The notes beneath the pieces were generated by a model, which had not been told where the DNA came from, searched no databases, and saw nothing but the letters and a program-made list of their open reading frames with translations. Both the position numbers and the translations under genes were made by a program. This document shows, piece by piece, positions 56,763-64,000 of a DNA stretch of 64,000 bases. The stretch lies in the NCBI GenBank assembly GCA_040382935.1, contig JBEIEP010000006.1:36535-100534 (forward strand). Reading direction: 5' to 3'. Each line of letters starts with the position of its first letter. Position 1 is the stretch's first letter. The DNA is from JALQUL01 sp040382935. GTDB taxonomy: Bacteria > Pseudomonadota > Gammaproteobacteria > Burkholderiales > Burkholderiaceae_C.

Positions 56763-59700
56763 ACCGCCCCCTCGCTGGCGTCTATCCAAGCGTCTAGCGT
56801 TTGCAGCAGTGGCACCGAAGGCGGGATATGCAGCACCCCATGGTGTGGCCCGTCCAGCCCCCGCACAAAGTAAAACAAGGCACCGCCCAAATGAACCGCC
56901 GGGTCATAGGCCTTGCCCAAGCGTTGGAGCAGCAAGCGGTGCAGGGCCAGTTGGTACAGAGCCGCCTGCACGTCATAGCGGTGGCCCAACACGGCACCCA
57001 CCAAAGCGCTGGAGTGGTAATCCTGGCCGCTGTTGCCCAAGGCGTTGGATTTGTAGTCCAGCACCCAATACTGGCCTTGGTGCTCAAACACCCAGTCGGC
57101 AAAACCCATCATCAGCCCGCGTAGGCGTCGTGCGGGCAAGGCGGGGCGGGCCTGTCCGGGGAAAACATGGTTGCGGCATAGGCTGTCCACCTGCTCTACA
57201 TCCATGGCAGACCAAGGCAACCAAAACTCCATCTCGGCAAGGCCGTTGCCAATGTGTTGCAAGGACGCCTGCAAAGGGGGCAGCGGCGTTTGCACAATGG
57301 TTTGCAACCAAAGGCACAGGTCTTGGGCGGCGGTAGAGACCGAGCCTCGCAGCCCGTTGCCCGCCCGTTCGCAACGTGCCAGCAAGCGGGCGGGGCTGGC
57401 ATCAAAACCTTCTGCGGCCAACCACTCCAATTGGTCGTGCAAAAAGTTGCCGGTGATGGGGCCTTTTTTGATGCGGTGCCAGGGTGCGTCTAAGGCGGGT
57501 TGGGGCTGGGGTTGATGTGTCGCGTTGGTCAGCGCCGTCTCTGGGCCTTGCTGTAGGTCCGTCGTGGTTGCACCGTCCCACTCATCTTGCCCTTCCTGCC
57601 CTTCCCGCCCGTTCTGGCCGCCTAGCCTAGCCTCTGCACCCACCACCACATCTTCGGCCAAACGCGTCAAAGGGTCCCAACCCCCTGCGGGCAGGGCAGC
57701 GCCCACCCCTTTGGCCATGGCAGAAAAGCTGGCGATGGACCAGTCACGTTCAAACGCAGCGTTATAGGGCGGGGCCGTCGCCAGAGGCGTGGCTTGGGCC
57801 TGCGTTAACAACAGGGTGAGGGGTGAGTACTCAGGGGCCTCGGTTTGGCAGACGCCTTCTTGGTTTTGCGCCAAATCACGCAGATGTTGCGCCCAATCGG
57901 TGGGGGTCTTGGACGCCTGCCCACCCAACAAATACCCCAGCGCGCATTCATGGGTTTGGTCGGCCGTGCTGTTGCCCACGCGCAGCGCCGAGAAGCCCAT
58001 CCAGATCGCGTGTTGGGCACGCGTTAAGGCAACGTACAGCAGCCGGATGTCTTCTTGCAAGCGGGCCGCATCGGCCTGCTCTGCCTGCTCTGGCGTCACC
58101 ACAAAGTTCAATACACCCTCACCCGCTTCATCGGTGGTGGCCATCCACTTGGGGGCGGGCGGTGATTTTCTAAAAGCACAGGCAAACGGCAAACACACCA
58201 CCGGAAACTCCAGCCCTTTGCTTTTGTGTACTGTCATGACCTGCACCAGGTCGGCGTCGCTTTCTAGGCGTACCAGTGGGTCGTCTGAGGTGCTGCCAAG
58301 GGTGTCCTCGGGGTGTTGGATTTGCGCTGCCAACCAGCGGATCAGTGCGGTTTCTCCACGGGCCTGTACGCTGGCGTTTTGCAGCAGATCGGCCAAATGC
58401 AAGGTGTTGGTTAAGCGCCTTTCGCCTTCTGGTTTTGCCAGCCAACGAGCAGGCAAGTCAAGCTGGTGCAGGGTTTGCCGCAACATCGCCAAAACACCTT
58501 GCGTATGCCACACCTGGCGCAGTCGGTTGACCTGCTCCATGCGCTGCTCCAAGGCTTCGTCAGACAGCGCCAGTTGCCGCATTTGCGCGGTGGTGGCCCC
58601 CATCCAGTCGGTGGCAAAACCGGCCCGCAAGGCCTGTGCATCACGCGGTGCCGCCACGGCCTTCAACCAAAGCCAAACATCCCATGCCTCGGGGCTGGCA
58701 AACACCGAATCCCGGTCAGACAGGTACACCGAGGCAACCCCTCTTTGCTGCAAGGCAGAACGCACCACCGCGGCCTCTCGGGCCGAACGCACCAGCACGG
58801 CAATATCGGCTGGGCGCAGGGGCCTACTGGTGCCGCTGGTATTCACAAACCTAGCGCTACTGTCGTTAAGCCACCGCACGATTTGCTCGGCACACAGGGG
58901 GGCAAATTGTTGTTGCACGTCAGTGGCCGATTGCACAGCCGTGGTGTAGTAAATCTCCCAGGCGGGCACCGGTTGTCCCTGAACTGTCAAAGCATCATCT
59001 CTACCCTTGGCACGCACCGACTCAAACGGCAATGGGTTCTCGGCCTCGTTGCTTGCCGCCAAGGCAAACGCACCGCGCGTGGTGTGCTGTTCGGCCCGCG
59101 CAAACAGGTGGTTAACGGCGTTGACCACCTGGGTAGACGAGCGATGGTTGGTGCCCAAGACGTAGAGCCGGTCTTTTAAGGTGCGCCTGGCCCGCAGATA
59201 ACTGTCGATGTCGGCCCCTCTGAACCGGTAGATGGATTGTTTGGGGTCTCCAATTAACAACAAGGCAGAGTCGTGATGGCTCTCGTGCACCGCATACACC
59301 TGGTCCAGCACACGGTACTGCAACAAAGAGGTGTCCTGAAACTCGTCCACCATGGCCACCGGAAACTGCTGGCGTACCCTTGCACGCATAGAGCTTCCGT
59401 TGGGTCCGCTAAGGGCTGCGTTAAAGCGTGTCAATAAATCGGCAAATCCAAAACGCCCCGATTGCTGCTTTAACTGCGCCACCCGCTGACCCAGGTGTTG
59501 CAGCGCGTGGGCACGCACCTGCCAGTGCCAATGGGGCAAGGCCGTCAGGGCTTTTTGTAGTTGCGCAAAGGCCTCAAACGCCGCTGGCACATCGATGGCC
59601 GGAGCGCCCGCCTTGCGGGCCTCTGCCAAGCCGCTGGGGGCCAATCGTGCCCAGGCTGAAGTGCTCAGTGCCAAGGGGCTATCGTCAGAGGCCTGTGCCC

Positions 59701-60580
59701 ATTGGACAAGCTGCTCTAACCAACCCTGGTAGTTGGAGGGTTTGAGGCGACGCCCGTCCCATTGGTCTTTGTACACGCTGGTTTGCGCGTCCAACCAAGT
59801 ACGCATATCGGCAGCGCCCTGCTGCCACCCTTTACGCAAGCCTGCCATTTGCTGCTGGTAATGGGCCCGCGCTGTGGTAATTGTGGCCGCCAAGGGCGCG
59901 CTGGCCTGTTCTGGGTGGGCCCAATAACGGCTCCAGTCCCGCGCCTCGTCAAACAGGTGCTCTGGGCTGGGCCAAACCTGCATCAGGTCCAACAAGTCCT
60001 CTGGCGACAAGGGGTAGACCTGTTGCCGCCAATAGTCGTGCGCCGCCTGTTGAATGATTTCGTTTTCGTTGGGCACCAACTCTTCTTCGGCCAAGCCTGC
60101 ACCGTCAAACGGGTGTTCTCGGAGCATACGCTGGCACCAACTATCCAGGGTATGAATGGCAGCCCCGTCCATGGCCGCAGCCGCTTGGGTAAGGCGGTAG
60201 GTGGCCTGCTCCCTTGCTGGCCCCTGGGGATAGCGTTCACGCATGGCCAACAAAAAAGCGTCCCATGGTTCTGCGTGGGTGGCAAGCCTTTGGGTCTGCC
60301 CAAAACACTCAGCCGCCTGCACCAAGCGGGTCCGCACCCGTTCGGTCAGCTCCCGTGTGGCGGCGCGGGTAAAGGTCATCACCAAAATTTCTTCGGGGGC
60401 CAAAGCGCGGCCAAAGTCCACCGCCTCGCCTTGGCCATGCGGTACTGCGTCTGGGGGTGGACCCAGTACCAAACGCAGATACAGCGCGGCAATGGTCCAG
60501 GTTTTGCCGGTGCCCGCACTGGCCTCAATTAGGCGACTGCCCCACAGCGGCAAGCACAGGGGGTCTAGCAAATGGCTCAT
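56759..60580 (-). CDS. recB: Exodeoxyribonuclease V beta subunit (RecB helicase-nuclease)
   Basis: The product is 1273 aa. RecB is the 3'-5' helicase and nuclease of RecBCD. UvrD-type motifs: Walker A LIEASAGTGKTWTIAALYLRL at the N-terminus, MVDEFQDTSLLQYRVLDQV, LLIGDPKQSIYRFRGADI and VMTVHKSKGLEFPVVCLPF. The C-terminal nuclease domain has LMMGFADWVFEHQGQYWVLDYKSNALG with the catalytic Asp and Lys. The start ATG overlaps the recC stop (ATGA). The linker around residues 990-1050 is low-complexity (Gly/Gln/Glu rich). Confidence 0.96.
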   Translation of the reverse strand: MSHLLDPLCLPLWGSRLIEASAGTGKTWTIAALYLRLVLGPPPDAVPHGQGEAVDFGRALAPEEILVMTFTRAATRELTERVRTRLVQAAECFGQTQRLATHAEPWDAFLLAMRERYPQGPAREQATYRLTQAAAAMDGAAIHTLDSWCQRMLREHPFDGAGLAEEELVPNENEIIQQAAHDYWRQQVYPLSPEDLLDLMQVWPSPEHLFDEARDWSRYWAHPEQASAPLAATITTARAHYQQQMAGLRKGWQQGAADMRTWLDAQTSVYKDQWDGRRLKPSNYQGWLEQLVQWAQASDDSPLALSTSAWARLAPSGLAEARKAGAPAIDVPAAFEAFAQLQKALTALPHWHWQVRAHALQHLGQRVAQLKQQSGRFGFADLLTRFNAALSGPNGSSMRARVRQQFPVAMVDEFQDTSLLQYRVLDQVYAVHESHHDSALLLIGDPKQSIYRFRGADIDSYLRARRTLKDRLYVLGTNHRSSTQVVNAVNHLFARAEQHTTRGAFALAASNEAENPLPFESVRAKGRDDALTVQGQPVPAWEIYYTTAVQSATDVQQQFAPLCAEQIVRWLNDSSARFVNTSGTSRPLRPADIAVLVRSAREAAVVRSALQQRGVASVYLSDRDSVFASPEAWDVWLWLKAVAAPRDAQALRAGFATDWMGATTAQMRQLALSDEALEQRMEQVNRLRQVWHTQGVLAMLRQTLHQLDLPARWLAKPEGERRLTNTLHLADLLQNASVQARGETALIRWLAAQIQHPEDTLGSTSDDPLVRLESDADLVQVMTVHKSKGLEFPVVCLPFACAFRKSPPAPKWMATTDEAGEGVLNFVVTPEQAEQADAARLQEDIRLLYVALTRAQHAIWMGFSALRVGNSTADQTHECALGYLLGGQASKTPTDWAQHLRDLAQNQEGVCQTEAPEYSPLTLLLTQAQATPLATAPPYNAAFERDWSIASFSAMAKGVGAALPAGGWDPLTRLAEDVVVGAEARLGGQNGREGQEGQDEWDGATTTDLQQGPETALTNATHQPQPQPALDAPWHRIKKGPITGNFLHDQLEWLAAEGFDASPARLLARCERAGNGLRGSVSTAAQDLCLWLQTIVQTPLPPLQASLQHIGNGLAEMEFWLPWSAMDVEQVDSLCRNHVFPGQARPALPARRLRGLMMGFADWVFEHQGQYWVLDYKSNALGNSGQDYHSSALVGAVLGHRYDVQAALYQLALHRLLLQRLGKAYDPAVHLGGALFYFVRGLDGPHHGVLHIPPSVPLLQTLDAWIDASEGAV

Positions 60581-63500
60581 GCGTCTACCCCCGCGTCTTG
60601 CTCCGGCGCCACCCCTATCGGCTCATGCGGCGCTAAAGTCACGCAATCGTCTATCCAGGCCAACAATTGCCCGTACACCTGGGGGGCCAAGGACTCCAAC
60701 TGCCCATCTTGGCACAGCCCGGCAAAGTCCGGAAAGCACCGCTGCCAATACAGGTCGGTGCATTCACCCTCTAGGGCAAAACCGCCCTCGTACACCTCTG
60801 CCACTTCCTTTTTGCCCAGTACCACAGCGGTGGCGGTTTTAAGTGGCAGCGGCAGGGCTTGGCTTTGGCCCTTATGCCAAAGCGTAATCAAGGATTGCAG
60901 AACGGCCTCACAACGCGCTTGCGGCCAAGCACTGGCATGCAAAGTGCCATCCAAGCCAACCACCACCCAGTCAAAGGCTTGTTGGGTGGCACCGGCAAGC
61001 AAACTGTGTACCCAGGGTTCTAAAAAATGCTTGAGGCGGTAGGGCGAAGTCTTGCCCTTTTCGCGCCAACGGTTGGCCACGCAGCGCACCTTGCGCTCTG
61101 GGAACTGCTTCGCGGCCAATTGGCTATGCCCGTGCCAGGCCACCAACGGGGGCAGTAACTCATCGCCCAGCGCTTGCCCAGCCTGCTGGCCAGGTGCCCC
61201 TAAGGGCAACAGCCCCTCACGCTGGCACCGCGCCATGGCCTGCTGTACCGCCTGCTCATAGTGCTGCCTAACCGCCAATCCATCCGCATCCCCTTCGGTG
61301 ATTGCGCCACCCGTGTACGAGGCCAGTCGGTCCAAAACAGTCTGCACCAATTGGAAATGGTCCAGCCCTGCCAGCACAAAGCGTTCGTCAGGGTCGTCGC
61401 CCTGTGCATCCAAGGCAAATACCACACCCAGATAGGCTTTGAAGTAGGCCCTGGCCGGGTGTTTGTAAAACGCCACCAGTTGCTCTGCACTGGGGTCCAG
61501 CATGTCGGTGCCTGGCTCTGCATCGTGCATCGCCACATCGGCCAGCGGGTTGGTGAGGGTGGCCAGCGTGGGGGCTTGATGCGCCACGCGCCACTCCCGT
61601 GCGTAGCTGTGCAGGGTGGCGTTTTCCTCAAAATAGAGACGACTAAAGGGTTGCAAGGGGTGTTCGGTGGTGATGGCATCTAGCCAATCCTTTGACCACC
61701 CGGCGGCCACGTAATCACGCAATTGCGCCACCAACACCGATGGCGGTTGCGGCGTATTGTCGCGCACGCTTTTGCCCACCCAGCTCACATACAACACCTG
61801 CCGCGCCGACAAAATGGCCTCTAGCACCAGTTGGCGGTCGTCGTCTTGGCGCGAGCGGTCCCCCGGCCTAAACTGCCCAGCCACACCCATCAAATCAAAA
61901 TCGTTGTGGGTGCTGCGCCTTGGGAAATCACCATCGTTCATGCCCAACAAGCACACCACCTCAAAGGGAATGGCCCGCATGGGCATCAAATTGCAAAAGG
62001 TCACGCCGGTGGCTTTAAAGCGCTTGGACAAATGCGGAGAATCCAAACCCTCCAACCAAGCGTTACGCACCACCCCCAAGGGCAAGGCTTGATCGAATCC
62101 GGCGTCTTCACAGGCCTGCAACCAGTCCACCAGGGCCTGCTCTAGGGCCATCACGGTTTGCTGGTCTTGAATGTCTCGCTCCTCAAACAGGGCCGCCATC
62201 AGTTGGCGCAACCGCACCGCCCAGTCCTCTGGGTTGGCAGGGGTTTGGGCCGTGGCCGTCCAGGCCAACAACTCGTCCAGCAGGTCACTAAGGCCCCCTA
62301 CGCATTGCGCGTCCAAGCCACCCACTTCACCATAGGGTTCAATGCCACCCAATGCCAAGTCTGCGCCCACCTCTGCCCATTGATCCTCGCCCTGCCCACC
62401 AAGCTGCACATCGCCTTGGGCGTACCCCATCAACATGCGTCTCAATGCAAACACCAAGGTGTTGGTGTCGCCGCATTCGCCCAAGCCCAACTGGTCTCGG
62501 TGTGCACCGTCCAAACCCCAACGCCCCTGTGCCCCAGCACACCACGCCATCAAGCGTTCTACAGCATATTCGTCCCAACCAAACCTTTGGGCCACGGCAG
62601 GGGTTTCTATCAACAGACGCAGTTCAGCCAAGGTAAACCGGCTGGTGGGCAGTTGCAGCAAGCCTTCCAGCGCCGACACCAAGGGGCTGCTGCCCTTGGT
62701 GCTTAAATCCGCAATGGCAAACGGAATGAAGCGCGCATCGCTTTTGCCGTACTGGCCAAACACCGCCTCAATCGCGGGTGCAAAACGCTCGATCTGCGGC
62801 ACCATTACAACTATGTCTTTGGGTTCTATCGCTGCCACCCCAGTCGCCCCCGCCACCCCTGCCCCATGGGCCAGTAAATCGAGCAAATGGTCTTGCAAAA
62901 TTTCCAACTCGCGCACGGGGCTATGGGCCACCTGGAACACCACTGAACGATCAGTGGGGTCGCGCTTAGGGTGCGTATGCTCGGCCAGTGGCTCCAAGTT
63001 CAAAATGTGGTTTTGTATCTGCCACAACAAAGGTGATGGGCTGGTGGGGTTGTCCACAAACAAATCGATGCGTTCAATGGCTTGCCCCGTGCGATGCGCC
63101 AATTGCTCTTCAAAGGCATCGGTTTGCCGAACAAAGTCACGGCCCTGTTGGCCCCAGGCGGCCAATAGCGGATGGCCGTGGGCGTGCAGCGCGGCCAGCG
63201 GCAAGGCCGCTAAATCCACATCGTTTTTTAAGGGCTGGCGACGTTGGGTTTGCCAGTGCAACTCACGCCCGTCAATGATGTCGGCCCAGTGGTAGCGGCA
63301 GGGATTGGGAAGGGCCATTAGCACCTGGCTACGGGTGGCCACAGCCGCCAGCAGTTCCAACACCGGCAGCGGCAAATGCGTCATGCCAAACACCACCACG
63401 CGCCGTGCCACTGGCGACTTTAATGCAGCGCCCGATTGCAAGCGTTCCACCACTTGCTGGTGCAAAAACGGGCGCACCGCCATTGCTTGGTCCGGGGCCA

Positions 63501-64000
63501 AATCTTGTAGCAGATTGCGCCAAAGGTGGGCCTGCCATTGCTGGTCTGCCGTCAAAGGCTGGGTATGCCCGTTGGCCTGCTTCAACCGGTCTTGGCCTTC
63601 ACGCCAATCGGCCAGCCAATCGGCCCGGTACACCTGGTACTGGTCCAACACATCGGCCAGGCGGCGACTCAAGTCATACGCCATAGCCGCGCTCTGGCCC
63701 ACCACAAAGGGGGTCAGCGGTGCAAATGGGGGCTGGTCTGCAAGACGGGGCAAACAACCCATTAAGCGCCACACCATAGAGGCCCTGTCCAAGGGCACGC
63801 GTTGGGGCACCGCCGCCTTGCCCAACACCTGCCGGTAGGTGCGCCACATAAACCGTGCCGGCAACTCCACCCGCGTGGCCGCGCACACGCCAAGGTGCTG
63901 GGCCAACTGCATCTTGACCCACTCGGCCATGCCATTGCTCTGGACCAGAATGACCTCTTCTTCTAGCGGCCCCAAGGGATTGGCCCGCATCCAAGCCGCC
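60577..64000 (-). CDS. recC: Exodeoxyribonuclease V gamma subunit (RecC), 5' end cut by right edge
   Basis: 1141 codons are visible; the first in-frame ATG at 63990 lies inside the conserved region (PLEEEVILVQSNGMAEWVKMQLAQHLG corresponds to about residue 30-50 of E. coli RecC), so roughly 25-40 N-terminal residues lie beyond the window. RecC recognises Chi and scaffolds the complex. Family blocks include PARFMWRTYRQVLG, SMVWRLMGCLPRL, IVVMVPQIERFAPAIEAVFG and LMPMRAIPFEVVCLLGMNDGDFPR. The gene heads a recC-recB-recD-phoD transcript in which every junction is an ATGA overlap. Confidence 0.95.
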   Translation of the reverse strand, partial: AAWMRANPLGPLEEEVILVQSNGMAEWVKMQLAQHLGVCAATRVELPARFMWRTYRQVLGKAAVPQRVPLDRASMVWRLMGCLPRLADQPPFAPLTPFVVGQSAAMAYDLSRRLADVLDQYQVYRADWLADWREGQDRLKQANGHTQPLTADQQWQAHLWRNLLQDLAPDQAMAVRPFLHQQVVERLQSGAALKSPVARRVVVFGMTHLPLPVLELLAAVATRSQVLMALPNPCRYHWADIIDGRELHWQTQRRQPLKNDVDLAALPLAALHAHGHPLLAAWGQQGRDFVRQTDAFEEQLAHRTGQAIERIDLFVDNPTSPSPLLWQIQNHILNLEPLAEHTHPKRDPTDRSVVFQVAHSPVRELEILQDHLLDLLAHGAGVAGATGVAAIEPKDIVVMVPQIERFAPAIEAVFGQYGKSDARFIPFAIADLSTKGSSPLVSALEGLLQLPTSRFTLAELRLLIETPAVAQRFGWDEYAVERLMAWCAGAQGRWGLDGAHRDQLGLGECGDTNTLVFALRRMLMGYAQGDVQLGGQGEDQWAEVGADLALGGIEPYGEVGGLDAQCVGGLSDLLDELLAWTATAQTPANPEDWAVRLRQLMAALFEERDIQDQQTVMALEQALVDWLQACEDAGFDQALPLGVVRNAWLEGLDSPHLSKRFKATGVTFCNLMPMRAIPFEVVCLLGMNDGDFPRRSTHNDFDLMGVAGQFRPGDRSRQDDDRQLVLEAILSARQVLYVSWVGKSVRDNTPQPPSVLVAQLRDYVAAGWSKDWLDAITTEHPLQPFSRLYFEENATLHSYAREWRVAHQAPTLATLTNPLADVAMHDAEPGTDMLDPSAEQLVAFYKHPARAYFKAYLGVVFALDAQGDDPDERFVLAGLDHFQLVQTVLDRLASYTGGAITEGDADGLAVRQHYEQAVQQAMARCQREGLLPLGAPGQQAGQALGDELLPPLVAWHGHSQLAAKQFPERKVRCVANRWREKGKTSPYRLKHFLEPWVHSLLAGATQQAFDWVVVGLDGTLHASAWPQARCEAVLQSLITLWHKGQSQALPLPLKTATAVVLGKKEVAEVYEGGFALEGECTDLYWQRCFPDFAGLCQDGQLESLAPQVYGQLLAWIDDCVTLAPHEPIGVAPEQDAGVDA

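Noticed and set aside
57789..58949. 386-codon open frame antisense to recB
   Set aside because: It is Cys-, Arg- and Ser-rich with no recognisable motif, and lies entirely opposite a strongly conserved RecB coding region; it is a codon-bias shadow.
62435..63295. 286-codon open frame antisense to recC
   Set aside because: Composition is unlike a protein (Ser/Lys/Pro/Cys runs) and the opposite strand encodes clear RecC blocks.
1..64000. CRISPR arrays, rRNA and tRNA genes
   Set aside because: No regularly spaced direct repeats and no conserved rRNA or tRNA sequence were seen; nearly all space is protein-coding and gaps are short.

Overview
The window reads as chromosome from a betaproteobacterium of the order Burkholderiales, most likely a Comamonadaceae-type freshwater or soil organism. 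The evidence is a moderately GC-rich sequence, a Bug-family (tctC-like) binding protein, a phaCAB polyester operon, the queG/tsaE/amiC/mutL neighbourhood typical of that order, recCBD, and protein sequences that resemble that group throughout. No rRNA or tRNA gene, CRISPR array, prophage or complete insertion sequence was seen. Genes are packed tightly, with many ATGA stop/start overlaps and several tail-to-tail overlaps.

Layout. 1-3336: 5' part of a ygiQ radical-SAM gene, a two-gene (split) chromate transporter, a small lipoprotein and rlmB. 3373-8294: glycine cleavage operon gcvT-gcvH-gcvP behind a promoter, a tandem glycine riboswitch and an intrinsic terminator. 8330-11173: pirin-doxX-wrbA-like operon with a divergent LysR gene and a 22-bp inverted repeat between them. 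11291-16060: FAD oxidoreductase, gluQ, trmB, xerD and a Bug-family binding protein. 16260-20306: AEC transporter, a membrane protein with a CxxCH haem motif paired with a degenerate receiver protein, then queG. 20305-26391: tsaE-amiC, dedA, mutL and a GlcD-like FAD oxidase. 26420-28190: an abiE toxin-antitoxin pair and a truncated mobile repeat. 28245-32105: phaC-phaA-phaB. 32179-41854: small membrane protein, pgeF, maiA/nagL-like isomerase, esterase, fumarylpyruvate-hydrolase-like gene, a TRAP transporter, a Nudix gene, a DauA-like oxidase and dusA. 42037-49907: ompR-envZ, ispD-ispF, mfd, serB. 49928-54750: LysR with a Tat-exported nitroreductase-like lipoprotein, yefM-yoeB, a MITE and phoD. 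54747-64000: recC-recB-recD, with the 5' end of recC cut by the right edge.

How the genes fit together. The gcv operon removes excess glycine and is switched by its own ligand; serB can feed serine and hence glycine. The maiA-like isomerase, esterase, FAH-family hydrolase and TRAP transporter look like uptake and ring-cleavage metabolism for an aromatic or organic acid. phaCAB stores surplus carbon. mutL, mfd and recBCD are repair functions.

Most unusual items. (1) A 234-bp MITE with 17-bp inverted ends and a 5-bp target duplication lies against the yefM-yoeB promoter, and a truncated relative lies just upstream of the abiE promoter, so both copies border toxin-antitoxin control regions. (2) The abiE promoter is embedded in a perfect 10-bp inverted repeat whose arms bracket the -10 box. 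(3) A Tll0287-like c-haem sensor without an output domain is paired with a receiver lacking its acidic pocket. (4) The start codons of divergent queG and tsaE appear to share a CATG. (5) phoD is translationally coupled to recD.
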